The position numbers and the translations under genes were made by a program. Of a stretch of 64,000 bases of DNA, positions 25,595 through 37,257 are shown piece by piece (the first letter of the stretch is position 1; each line of letters begins with the position of its first letter). The notes beneath the pieces were generated by a model. It ran no database searches. It was not told the DNA's origin and worked only from the letters and a program-made list of their open reading frames with translations. Origin of the DNA: Neolentinus lepideus HHB14362 ss-1 (lineage: Eukaryota > Basidiomycota > Agaricomycetes > Gloeophyllales > Gloeophyllaceae); the NCBI GenBank assembly GCA_001632425.1, contig KV425571.1:375387-439386 (forward strand), read 5' to 3'.

Positions 25595-28219
25595 CTATGC
25601 AGCTGAAGTCGTAGTGGAAGGTACATTTGTCGCAGACGGGTTCATAGGATTCATGTTCATGAGGGAAGGGTCCATTGGCCAAGTGTTCGCTGAAGGAGCG
25701 TTGTTCGGAGAAGCATTCATGAGGGAAGGGTCCATCGGCCAGACGTCTGTTGAAGGACCGTTTGTGGGCGAGCTTGCTTCGTTGACTGGAGCAGTTGTTT
25801 GCTGAGGCGAAGAATTCGTTGCCCATGGGTGACTGACACCGCCACTCTGCGCAGGATGTATCGGCCAAACCCGTTTGTTCGGACCGGGAGCTGTCGCTGA
25901 AGCATTCATCAACGAGGGATCCATCACCCAAGGCTGAGCGCTTCTAGTGAGGTCGGCGGGTGCGGCCCTCGGCTGTGGAGCAATTGTTTGCGGAGCGCTC
26001 ACTGGTGAGGCAGTCACTGACCAGCTAGGTGACTGAGGTGCGCTAGTGGAAGAAGCGTTGTTGTTGGGTGTATTCGCATGTTCACCGTTCATCGGTGAGC
26101 GATTCATGGACCAACTGTGCGTTTTAGGAGAATTCGTATCGGAAATGCTGGATGCTGCGGGATACACCGGCCAACCACGAAGGGCGCTGGTCGTAGAGTT
26201 ATGTAGTGGAGAAGCACTCGGCTGCGCGGGGCTCAGCAGAGAAGGGTGCATCGGCCATGCATTGCTCGCCGAAGGGGCGTTGACCAGTGCAGTATTTGTC
26301 GTAGAAGCGAGCTTTGGCGAAGTGGTCGCCGACGAAGCATTTGTATTCGACACATTGGCACTGGTCGTCGAAGCGGTCACCACATGCCCAGCGTTCATCG
26401 GCCAACTTTGCGTCCGAGGAGAGTTCGCACTGGACGCGGTGCTCGGGGGCGTTGGCCTAGCGGTGGAAGTGTTCGCCACCGGAGGACTCATCGGCCAATC
26501 GTGGTTCTGAAAAGATTTGGATGCGGGATCGTTCATTGGCGAAGGAGTCATGTGACTAGTATTAATCGGCGAGGCGTTCGCTTGCGGAGGGCTCATCAGT
26601 GCCGGGTCCATCGGCCAAACATTCGCAGCCGGTGCATTGACTGCCGCAGCGCCCGTCTGAGTGGCATCTGTCGACGGGGTGCCCCGTATTGGATCGCCCG
26701 TCTGAGAAGTGTTCACATTCGAAGCGCTGATGTCTGCTATGCTTACTGTTATACCGTCCACATCCATTGACGAAGCGGTTCTCTGCGGAACGTCGTCTGG
26801 GCCAGCAGTACCCAGCCAAGCGTCCGTCCCGGGAGTATTTCTGGTAGAAGCGTTTGCAGGAGTCGTGTTTCCTGACGCATGATTCGTAGTAGAAGTATCA
26901 GCCGTTATAGTTGCCGCTGTGCTGGGACCATTCGCAGATGCAGGCGTTGCGGGGGCGCTCGTCGTGAAAGTACCAGGCGGGAACGCGTATGCTCCAAAAG
27001 CAGTCATCGGGGGTGCGCTCATTGCGGTAGGCGTGGCGTTCGCGCTCGCACTTGCCGGAGTGGTATTCCTCGCCGAAGTCGAAGCGTCAGCCTCGGAGAT
27101 AGCGCCCGTCTTAGCTGCCTTGGCCGCCCTTTCCTCCTCCTCCTTCTCCCACGCAGGCACACCACCCATCGCCCTGATGAGCTCCGCCATCCTCGCGCGC
27201 TCCGCCGCGGACACGGTGACTATCGTCCGCTTCTTGCGCATCTTTGGTGGTGGTTGGCTATTCTGTGTCTTCACCACGCCCGCGCCCGTCTTCCGCGGCC
27301 GCCCCCTGGGTCGCTTGGTCGCAGGTGCTTTGCCCTTTCTCGGAGATACGCTAGCTTTGCGTTTACTTGAGGAGGGCCCTTCATATTCTGAGATGGCGCT
27401 GTCATCATCTTCAGACGACTCCGGCTCCTCTGGTTCAGGCTCGTACTCAGGCTCGTCGTCAGACCCAGACTCAGACTCGGATACCTCGACTCTTCTTTTC
27501 TTCTTCCCTTCTGCAACAGTAGAAGTAGTAGACGGAGTAGAAGCACGTGCCCTTGCGTTCTTGTCCTTGGGCTGTGTTCCTTGTCTGCCTTGCCGACGAT
27601 TCCTACACCTCTCGCATGTGCGGAATTCGTAGTCGGCGGGAATGGGTCTACGGCACTTCTTTTGCGTGCAGAGTCGCTGGGGCGGACCCTTCTTCTTCTT
27701 CGGCGGCAGCGGCTTGGGAGGCAGAGTATACTCAGATTCCGACTCAGATTCCGACTCTGGCCCTCGCGAATCCGGTTCTGGTTCCAGCGGCGGCGGAGGG
27801 GGAGGAGGAGGGGGATGAAGTTGATGGTGACCTTGGTACGCGGAGGGGCCTGGAATGTAGTGGTACTGTGTTGGAATGTATGCGAAAGGGTTATAGGCAT
27901 ATTGTCCGAACGGGTTGTAAGCAGTCTGATTTGCGAACCAGACCTACGACGAGAGTGTGAATAAACAATAAGAACACAAGACCAATATGACTATTCCACG
28001 CACCTGCCCGGCATAGGGATTGCCAGGTATATCACCTGTCGTTACACGAAAGGTATGATAACCCTGCGCCACCTCCTGCTCTTGTACCCGTCTCTCCCTC
28101 TTTCTCTTATCCCTGCACTCGTCGCACGTTGCATACTTTGAATCAGTAGGGATCGCGTTGTCGCAGGCTTTGGATTTACATGTCTTGAATGCAGAAGAGG
28201 ATTGCGTGCTCGTCGACAT
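25595..28219 (-). CDS. Basidiomycete low-complexity protein with two cysteine motifs and about twelve W-P-M repeats
   Basis: Function not recognised. Exon 1 (28219-28004) starts 'MSTSTQSSSAFKTCKSKACD' and holds a small cysteine module (C-x4-C ... C-x2-C). One intron (28003-27944) joins 'GNPYAGQ' to 'VWFANQTAYNPFGQYAYNPF', followed by a proline run. A second module of the same design follows ('CTQKKCRRPIPADYEFRTCE', then R-C-R-N). Next come acidic stretches, basic NLS-like stretches ('KRPRGRPRK', 'KMRKKRTIV', the former like an AT-hook core) and a helix 'AAERARMAELIRAMGG'. The last 500 residues are Ala/Ser/Thr/Asn/Pro-rich, with about 12 tryptophan units such as 'WPMDPSLMN', spaced roughly 25-45 residues. 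The frame is open throughout exon 2, with no ATG between the intron and 27277, which argues for the two-exon model. A nuclear, DNA- or RNA-associated role is an inference. Confidence 0.75.
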
Positions 28220-30643
28220 ATTTTAAGATATCATAAAAGATGGTGAATCCCGACGGAAGAGGAGGTAACAAGAGAGCCGCTTGCGATACGTCTCACGTGA
28301 GCCCGACGCGTGCGGACATGCCAACCCACGGGAGCTGCAATTTCGCCCGACCGTCGACTTTCAGGTTTTTCTTTCACGCTTCAAACCAGGCCCTCTCTTG
28401 AGGTACTCTCCTGAGAGGTGAGATATATTTGTTCACTCCAGGACAGGTTCTGAGTGTCTCGTCGAAACCACACGTCGACTATACATCCTTCTGTCGCAAT
28501 TCATGTTGCCATGTGCACCAAGATAAGTAGGCCAATGCATGGAGGAATTCTCTTATGATGCAACCTGGTTTCCCGCAGCTTTCTTTCCGTTCAATATGCA
28601 CACTATCAACGCAGTAGCAAACTTGATATGCCTTGTCTGAGCTCGGTTACCATCCTCTGTCAATCAACTCGATCCGACCGGTCCTTAAATGTGCATCATT
28701 TCCTGAATATCTCTCCATATATTGTTGCCTCGCGGACTTTTTGAATACCGCTATTTCTCCAGGCTGGTACTATATTTCGCGTAAACATGCCAATTAAGGC
28801 CTTCGACCCTAAAAGGCGCCTCCCCATGATGTTCTGACCAAATTCGCATCTCACTGGCATTTGGCGGGAGTCATCACCGCTTCCGAATACCCCTGACCGC
28901 GACAAAGCACCCGGATAATCTGACCATGGAGTCCCATCCTAGCAAGGATGTTGCGGGGTTTGCAGCCCGGCGGTTCCTCATGCCACGCATCAAGAGTCGT
29001 GCACAGCAACTACCCGGCCGTAGCAGGCCCGTCTCGCCTCGTCAGGTAGCTGTCACGATATCCCGCAGCTGCCTCTCCGTTCGTTGTCCTTGTACCTCAC
29101 ATTCTTACATGCTCTGCTCTGCCTTTAAAGCCCTTCTACACAAAAACTCGTTCAATCGGGATCATCCCACTTTAGGCTTTGGGAATTATAGCCGCCACGA
29201 TATCCCGCATCATGACTCTTAAGCCTACCGGCACTCATCTCCGCGGAACCAGGCTGTGTCTACGAATCGACTGGGACGACCGTAAATAACCCGCCGTGTG
29301 TTATTACCGCAAGCTGCAACACTATCCCGCGACCCCTCCCGTCGTACCACGACGTTGTATTTCAAGAACGAAGCAAGACCTCGAGCACTGTGTTACACCC
29401 TCACAATTACACACCGCCGGAAGCCTGCAGATCAAAAGGTCCCCTTGTGCGATCTCAAATTCTCAATATGTGGAGTTGCACGGTCACGGCCCCGCTCTGG
29501 GTGTGTTCCAGTCAGCTCTGTGTCGCTGCTATCGTTACCGCCGTATCATGCTCTCAGTTCGCACTGCACCCAATGCGCGCATGCATGACGCGTCCACGCC
29601 TATTCCGCACCGCACCCGGAGAACAGCAGAACGTTGGAGAGGGCAGTCACCATGTGCAGGCGGGCAGCCTTTTCCCAGCGCCCCGACGCAATGACGCCAG
29701 GGGTGACTCCACCTCGCGTTGCCAAAGGACCGCAACAGAGCGTGTTTGCAGCCTCCAATAGTTTTCCTGGGACAGAGGGCTCCAATTTCTGGATCAACTG
29801 CGAATGATGGCTAAATATAAGTATCCGCGTTTCACTAATGACCGGGTGCCTCCAAATCGAGATGATTCTTGGTAGACTGTATACGGACAGTTCAACCATG
29901 AAAAGAAACGAGTGCTACAGGCACCGCTGACGGCATTCCGTCAAGTCGCCACGCTTGTCTCAGAGCTCCAAAGTTGTGGATGAGAGTGAGGCCTTGCGAA
30001 TATGATGATCTATACATCTTGATATCCGCGCATAGAATGAATATACAGCACGCTTGTCCACGAGTCGAGTCTTTTACACCCCTCTTTGTTCCGGCCTGTC
30101 AAAACCTCCAAGTCTCAAGAAGAGCCTGCACGTTGGGATCACTATTATCAAGCACTACAACGGCGTGTCATCAAATCAGTGTACGTAGATGAGGGTAGCA
30201 AGGCAACAACGGAACGGTCTGTCTATCTAGTGGCAATGTATGTCCGAGCGGAAGACAACAACATAGAAGAGGGGAAGCGGGGTCAGAGGAAAAAGGGGTC
30301 AGAGGAAAAGAGGAACAGTGTCAGTACATGTAACAGTGAGGCAGAACAACATGATTTTGATGGATGGATTTGCAGACACACAACACAGCGCAGTCCGTAC
30401 AGAAAAATGGTCCAAGAAAACAAGAGCAGGAGCCTGTCCTTCACAAAAAGAAAAAGAAGGGACGGGATATACCATATATACCAGCGAAACGTGAAAAGCG
30501 AGAGTGGCGGCGAAAGCCAGTGACCTATCTTGGTATACATATAGAGGAGAGCTGCAGCACTGGGGTATAGGTATAGACTTGCACGCGGAGGATTGGACGC
30601 CTTGCTCGCGGTGAGAATTGGACGACTTGCTCGCGACGTCCGT
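28220..30643. other. Gene-poor interval between the W-P-M gene and the GT2 gene
   Basis: About 2.4 kb without a supported gene. The short motif CGATATCCCGCA occurs at about 29056 and 29199. Near 30279-30312 the unit GGGGTCAGAGGAAAA occurs twice in tandem. At 30591-30638 a 25-base unit (ATTGGACGCCTTGCTCGCGG and variant) occurs twice, just beyond the GT2 stop and so probably in its 3' UTR. Open frames here are short and without domain signal. Confidence 0.4.
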
Positions 30644-31605
30644 TTAGTACGAAAAGACCATGAGCCACGGGTTCAGCACAATCGGGAAGAGGAGGTGACA
30701 CCCCGTGACAACCCTGGCGAGTCACCGTTCAGCCACACCACGCCTCAACCAGATAACCAGTGTACTCACGCTAGGGGAAAGATAACCGCCCAGCCGCCCC
30801 CGTCCACGCGCCACGCGATCGGGATCAGCGGCGTCGACAGGATGATGATGCCCACCAGCAGTATGAACGCGACGCCCATCGGGAACCAGAACCTACTCCC
30901 ATATTAGCACGGGACGAGTAAGGAGGGGGTACAGCACGGGAAGAAAAAAGGAGGAGGAGGAGGGGGACAGCACGGGAGGAGAAGAACGGAGACACGCACC
31001 GCTTAAATATCTTCGGAATCTCCTTGAAAAAATTCGACCTCTCCACCTCCTTATTCGTCGCCGCCCACGTCATATTGTACGAGAACAAATGCGCGAGGAT
31101 CGCTTGCGAGATCGGGATACTCAACCCGCCAAAGAAGAAGAAGCTGCATGCACAAGGATTGGTTAGCTGTATTTCGTATCAAAGACGAAGACCAGCCGGA
31201 TACGAGATCCGACCGGGCCACAGAACCCGAGTCCAAACCAGCCCAACCGGAAACAGAAGACCCAGTCCATACCCAAACCAGCCCAATCCCAAAACCAGCA
31301 CCAAAAAACACCACACCAAAAACCCTGGCACAACAAATGCGGACCACATCCCCAAAAACCAAAAAAACCAAAACACTCACAAAAACGGCACCCACTTCAA
31401 ATTCTCCACCAGCCCCATCACCAATCCCTTCATCCCCAACCGGTACTCCAAAATCGTGAACCCCACGTTCCCCGACCCAAAGAACACGACCGTCGTCGCG
31501 AGCCAGATCTCAAACGAGTGCATGTAGAAGCCGTCGACGGGGAACTGGAAGCCGAGGAGGACGTAGTTGATGATCGCGATGGTGCACCCGGCGGAGATGC
31601 CGTCT

Positions 31606-31644
<39 letters not shown>

Positions 31645-34058
31645 AGAGGAGGGAAGGGAAGAAGGGAACTCACAATACGAAAACATATACGCCATCATAC
31701 TCAGCTTATAATGCAACGGCGCGGCACACCACATAAACCTATGTATCTGGTGCGCAATCGGTCCTTTGCGCCACCACTGTACCAGCGGGTTGAACAGCAG
31801 CTCGTTGCACCCATACGCGTATTTCTGCCAGCGGTTCAGCTCGTCGTCCACAGTCAGGGACACGCCCTCCTTGAACCCGCCCCGCGAGTACACCGCCCAC
31901 CGGATGATGAACCCGCGCATCTGCAGGCGCAGAGCCATGTCGAAATCTTCCGAGACGTTGGTTTCGGACCAGATCTTCTCCTGCCCGTCCACGGGGTCGA
32001 CAAACGCGGCATCTTGCAGCGCGCGCCACCGCAAAAACGCGTTGTGGCCCATAAACGGCGCAACCTCGCCATTCGCGCACGCTGCCCCCGTTACAATCAG
32101 CAATACACAAAAAAGGAGGAGGGGGGGAGGGACTCACTAAACGAAATACACCGATTAATCCTCCTCGTAAAATACGCAATCCCATTCTCAAAATAATGAT
32201 GCGCAACCTGCATCACATCGCTCTCATGCTGGATAACCCCCACCGTCGCATCCTCCGCCATCTCCCTCGCCGCGTCCCGCAGACAATCCTCCGGCACCAC
32301 CGTGTCGCTGTCCACGATGAGTATAATCTCGCCGACGCGGCAGCTCCGCCCGTTCGCCGCCCACGGCCGGAAGCGCCGCCCGCTCCCCTCAAACACCTCC
32401 TCAATCGCCATCTGCAGCGCCTTCTCCTCCACGTCCTCCCACGCGCCCCCCTGCTCCGCCGGCGCCATCGCCGTCATATCCCCCCCGTCGTGGTGCTGGT
32501 ACTGCATCCCATACGCCTGGCCCTCCCCGCCCCCGCTCCCCGTCGACTCGCGCCGGTCTTTCTCCTGTGCTTGGAGCGCCGCGAGGTGCTTCTCCGCTTT
32601 CAGAGAGAGCGCGAGCCCGTAGTTCATATTCGACGCCTTCTTGAAGCGCCCCGCGCGCTTGAACCCGTCGGGCGCGTCCTCGTGCTTTGGGCGCGCGACC
32701 CACCCGATGTTGTGGTCCGCGTAAAACGCGATGCGCGCGTCGCGGTCCTCGTCGGAGATCACCTGCGCCAATGTTAGTGTAGTCTGGGTTGGGCGGGGTG
32801 GGACTCACGCGGAGGCCGTCGTCGTTGATGAAGATGGAGGAGGTGCCGCCCTGGCGCGCGTACGTCTGCATGGCTTTCTTGAGCGACTCGATGCTCGGGG
32901 CGAGGACCGCCTCCAGGGACTCTTTGTACACGGGCATCTGGATGGTGATGTGCGGGAGGTTGTTGTCGACGACCTGGAGAGATGTCAGAGGGGTGGAAAG
33001 ACGCTACGCGGGGCGCACCTTGTTCGGGCGCGGCTTGACGGCGGAAAAGTAGCGCGAGTTTTCGTGAAAATGGGCGACGGGCCCGATGGCCATGCTGACG
33101 TTCTGGATGATCTGGAGGGCGAAAAACTGCGCGGGGTGAGCGAGAGCCAAGAACACAAGACACCACGCACCAAAGAGACACAGAAGAGGAGGGGGCAGGT
33201 GACGCAGAGCGCAAAGCGGATGTAGGTGCCGTCGAGGAGCATTTCTTGGATGAGGATGCTGATGCCGTTGCCGATGAAAAAGAGGGCGAGGCCGGCTGCG
33301 AGGCCGTTGTAGATGGGCGCGAAGATGCGGACGGGGCGCTCGTCGGGGTCGACGTCGACGATGCGCTTGCGGCCGTACCAGGTGCGCTTGACCTTTTGGG
33401 AGGGCTGGTCGTCGACGGGGAGCTTTTCCGGGTCGGCGAGGGACGCGGAGGAGCCGAGGCCGAGCTTGGAGCCGGCGGTGGAGAAACGCGGGGGGGGCAT
33501 GGCGTTGGGGGAGAACATGGTGGTGGAGTGGCCGGAGACGGAGCCGGAGAGGGAGTTGGGGTGGGAGGAGGAGGAGGTGGCGAGGTGGGCGTTTGGGCGG
33601 GAGCGCCAGAGGAGCTTGATGAGGCGGTCTTCAAAGTCGCGGCAGATGGGGATGATGGTGTCGAGGGACTCTGACCAGATGACGAGGACGCGCTCGTCGC
33701 GGATAAAGGCGGCGTTCTGCTCCTTGTCGGCGTGGGGGAGGAGCATCATGGTCTCGAGGATCTGGATGCGGGTGTTGGCGTCGACGTAGATGGACTTTTC
33801 CTCGGGGGAGACTTCTGCGAGGGCGGCGTGGACGGCGGCGCTGCGGACCTTGACGGCGACGACGGGGTTGAGGGCGGAGACGGCGGTCTCGAACGGCTCG
33901 AGGGCGATGTTCTCGTATGGAAAGACGCGGAACTCGCCCTCTGCGACGCGGAGGGCGACACCACACGCGAGGTTGTCCTCGGTCGGGCGGAACCAGGCAT
34001 CGCCCTGAGTGAGCTTGAAGATGTGGTGGAGGAAGGCGTCGTAGCGGTCGTAGTCCAT
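30644..34058 (-). CDS. Large membrane family-2 glycosyltransferase (processive, cell-wall polysaccharide type)
   Basis: This is predicted to be a multi-pass membrane polysaccharide synthase of the chitin/cellulose-synthase-like GT2 group; the product is unknown. The ATG at 34058 gives 'MDYDRYDAFLHHIFKLTQG'. Helices follow at about 33300-33200. The catalytic region reads 'QMPVYKESLEAVLAPSIESL' and 'SSIFINDDGLRVISDEDRDA'. The D-x-D motif is 'ILIVDSDTVVPEDC' near 32300. Next are 'APFMGHNAFLRW', then 'SETNVSEDFDMALRLQMRGF' (the TED/SED catalytic aspartate), then 'VDDELNRWQKYAYGCNELLF' at the position of the processivity Q/R-x-x-R-W motif. Several C-terminal helices end in 'HLLFPIVLNPWLMVFSY' and the stop at 30644-30646. 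About seven introns; one (31604-31673) contains a 38-base homopolymer. A substrate assignment (chitin, beta-1,3 or mixed-linkage glucan) is not possible from sequence alone. Confidence 0.9.
31606..31643 (+). repeat. 38-base G homopolymer inside a GT2 intron
   Basis: An unbroken run of G on the given strand is a run of C in the GT2 transcript. It directly precedes the acceptor AG (31605-31604) and takes the place of the polypyrimidine tract, making up over half of the 70-nt intron. Confidence 0.95.
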
Positions 34059-34318
34059 GGCGGGGGAGGGAATCGCGAGGCTGGGAATCCTTTATGCACT
34101 CGCCCGAAATGGAAGCGACTGATATGCCTTTTTGGGACATGGCCTAATCAGGACAATGACGTAATGTGACAGTCGACCGCGTCTTATCGCTGTGACAGGA
34201 TATTGTGACAGTCCGATCACATCAAGAATACCTGGACCCCGGAACCAGTGTTATCTCGCTCAAAAGACAAACGCGTCTCCCTCCTGGCCTTGACTGTCTC
34301 CCTCCTGGCCTCCCCGCC
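34059..34318. promoter_or_regulatory. 260-bp bidirectional promoter between GT2 and GH16, with three GTGACAG copies
   Basis: The region separates two divergent cell-wall-type genes. The heptamer GTGACAG occurs three times on the plus strand (34166-34172, 34192-34198, 34205-34211), with TGACGT just upstream at 34157-34162. A direct repeat (GTCTCCCTCCTGGCC, twice between about 34274 and 34310) lies in the GH16 leader. The binding factor is unknown. Confidence 0.55.
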
Positions 34319-36897
34319 ATGTCTCGTCCCTACGCAGCCGCCCGACGCCAGTCCTCAGACGACGACCACGCCCCTCGCTCCCCGTCCCCGCTGTCCCCGC
34401 CCCGCCCCTTCTTCCTCGCAGGCCGCACATCAGACAACAGAGGCTCCAGCGGCTCCTGGTCCGACGCCGCCTCGACCGACCCCGGCAGCGACTCTGAACG
34501 CGACGTTGCAGCCACGGCCATCTCGAGCACCGCCAACAATGCTGGCGTGGGCACTCGCCGCATGAGCAACCCTCACAGGCAGAGCTGGAACCTCAGCGAC
34601 TCGCCCCAGCCCGGTCAGCAAAGGCCTCGCACCCACAACCGCAGACGTTCTTCAGGTGAGATTTTCATCCCCGGGTTACTTTCGTTTCCGAGGTGTTTCC
34701 TTTCCTATTTTCGCATGATGTCGCAGATCTTTGATTCTGTCCTTGTCTGTCGCCTGAATGTTGCTGTCTGCCTGCAACGCCCTGATGCACGCCACCATTC
34801 ATGTTTGGCTGCCACGGCCTTTCATCCCCGGCTCTTGCCATTTTCGCACTCCGGCCTCTAACCCCCTTGCCTTCCAGCTGCAGCCACTCCCTCCACCTTC
34901 GTCGTCCAAACAGTCTACCCCACCGACGACCCCGTCTCTCCCACCTCTGCCGACCCCTTCAAGTCCCCCCCCACCGAGTCCTGGTCCCCCACCTCCCTCT
35001 ACACCCGCGACTCCTACCCGCCCCAGAGCCCCGCCATAAAGTCCCCGCCCTCCGCCTACCCCTTTCCCTTCCAGAACCACCCCGGCAACCCCGACCCCGG
35101 CACCTCCATCCCCGGCGTCACCTCCCGCCGCAACTCCATGGAGTCCATCAAGGCCCCCGCCCAGAACGGCTACCACTCCCTCAGCACGCGCACCAACAGC
35201 CAGGGCGACCTCGGCGACCTCCACCGCCCCTTCGCGCCCTTTATGGGCGAGGGCGCGTCCCCCCGCGCGAGCCCCAGCGACGCCGCCGCCCTCCCGCGCA
35301 CGAGCTCCGTCACCACCTTCCGCGCGCCCTTCCTCGCCCCCTCCTCGCGCCCGTCCTCGTCCCTCTGGACGCCCCCCGCCTACGTCGCGCACGGGTCCGC
35401 GGTGAGCCTCCCGAGCCTCCCGATGAAGGCGCGCCCCGTGATGCCGAGCAGCCGCCTCGAGGGCAAGCTCACCGCGGACGACAAGCCGTGGGTCGGCCGC
35501 AAGGACGGGTGGGCGCGCGCGAGCTACTGGCTGACGGTGCTCGGCGTGCTCGTCGGCCTCGGGTGCGCGGGCGTCATTTGCTGGCGCGGGTACGCGGGCG
35601 TGCATATCCTAAAGGACGCGCAGCTGTGTTTGGTGCTGGACGAGGAGTTTGATACGCTGGATACGACGAATACGTGGAATTATGATGTCGAGCTTGGCGG
35701 GTTTGGGTGAGTGGTTGCTTTGTATGGATTGTGGGTGGGGCTGATGCGGGGCAGGAATGGCGAGTTTCAGATGACGACGGACTCGAGCACGAATATATAC
35801 ACGCAGAACGGGGAGCTGTACATCATGCCGACGCTCTCCACGGACGCGGGGATCGACATCTTCAACGGGGGGACGTACACCCTCACCGACTGCACCTCCC
35901 AAAACTCCTCCGCGTGCTCCACCTCCGCCGACTCCTCCTCCTATCAGGTCATCAACCCCGTGCAGAGCGCGCGGATCAACACGCAGGGCAAGTACAGCAT
36001 CGCGTACGGCAAGGTCGAGGTGCGCGCGAAGCTGCCGACGGGCGACTGGCTGTGGCCCGCCGTGTGGATGCTGCCGGAGAACGCGACGTACGGCGCGTGG
36101 CCGCTGAGCGGGGAGATCGACATCATGGAGGCGCGCGGGAACGCGCTGGCGTACGGCGCGCAGGGCGTCAACTACGCGCGGTCGTCGTTGAACTACGGCC
36201 CGCTCGCGGCGGTGCAGAAGAAGATATATGGGTGGCAGAGCAACAAGCGCGCGGGGTTTAATGAGGGGTTCCATGTGTATGCGATGGAGTGGGATGAGAC
36301 GTTTATGCGGTTTTATTTGGATAATCGGCTGCATACGATGCTGGACCTGTCGATTTCGAGCAAGGAGAGTTTTTGGAATCGGGGTGCGTCGGTCTCTTCT
36401 CTTTGCGTGTGTGTGCGCTGATGATGGGGGCAGGCCACTTTCCCGCGACGGCGATGAATAATAGCGCGACGCCCGTGGTGGTGACGGACCCGTGGTCGAG
36501 CTCCGGGCCGAGCGCGCCGTTTGACCAGGGTGCGTGCCTCGCTTTCTTGCTCTTGTGTGGGTGCTGATGATGTTTTGGGCAGAGTTTTATTTGATCATCG
36601 ACCTCGCGGCGGGCGGGACGAGCGGGTGGTTCCCGGACAATGTCGGGAACAAGCCGTGGTACGATTCGTCTGCGAGTGAGTGTCCTCGGTCCCTTTTTTT
36701 TTGTGCGGGTTGCTGATGTGTGATGTGGTGCAGCTGCGATGTACAACTTTGCGCAGGCGCAGGATACGTGGGCGGCGACGTGGCCGAGCAGCGCTGACGA
36801 TCGCGCGTTTAGAGTGTGAGTGCCCGGTGTTTGTCGTGTGTGTACGTGGCTGATTGGGCCCGCTAGCGACTATGTCAAGATGTGGAAGAAGTGCTAG
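34319..36897 (+). CDS. KRE6/SKN1-like GH16 glucan-modifying enzyme, type II membrane protein
   Basis: This is predicted to act on beta-glucan in the secretory pathway or at the cell surface. The ATG at 34319 begins a Ser/Pro-rich cytosolic N-terminus of about 320 residues. A single transmembrane helix follows ('YWLTVLGVLVGLGCAGVICW', near residue 328). The GH16 domain starts at 'LVLDEEFDTLDTTNTWNYDV' and contains 'YGKVEVRAKLPTGDWLWPAV' and the catalytic 'GEIDIMEARGN' (both glutamates and the aspartate of E-x-D-x-x-E present). It ends with 'DYVKMWKKC' at the stop 36895-36897. This architecture matches the fungal Kre6/Skn1 family required for beta-1,6-glucan. Six introns were placed (one at about 34655-34877; the last five at 35707-35754, 36384-36433, 36530-36582, 36676-36733 and 36816-36866). 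Coding GC is extremely high. The gene is head to head with the GT2. Confidence 0.93.
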
Positions 36898-37257
36898 AAT
36901 GCCGATGCCGTGAAAAAGTGTCACGATACCCCCCATTGAGACGAACATTGCTTTTGCTTTTGGACGCTATAGTATGAAAACCACCTCACGCTGCTACACA
37001 CGCCTAGAACACTGTTGTTGTTGTTTGAATCTTGTCTGTTTGTCTGTCTTGTACCCACTGCGATGTAGCTTCCCGTCTTCCTTGCCACTGCCTAGACATG
37101 CCCGATCTTTCTCTCTCTTTCGTACATACACTCGTTTTTGTGGTGCACGCATTCATTGTACATACCATTTGAAGGACAGTGACTGACTTTCTTGTACTCG
37201 CATGCCCCCGTGCTTTTATCTAGCGTTGGTAACGATATTTGCAATTTATATACCTGG

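Noticed and set aside
27271..27900. 209-codon minus-strand frame, Arg/Leu-rich
   Set aside because: It is a shifted frame over exon 2 of the W-P-M repeat gene; the other frame joins exon 1 cleanly and carries the second cysteine motif.
31567..34169. Long plus-strand frames (100-200 codons) opposite the GT2 gene
   Set aside because: They are by-products of very high GC content, which removes stop codons; the minus strand carries the full GT2 motifs.
34799..36334. Long minus-strand and alternative plus-strand frames over the GH16 gene
   Set aside because: Same GC effect; low-complexity Arg/Pro/Ala composition and no domain, whereas the chosen frame holds the transmembrane helix and the GH16 active site.
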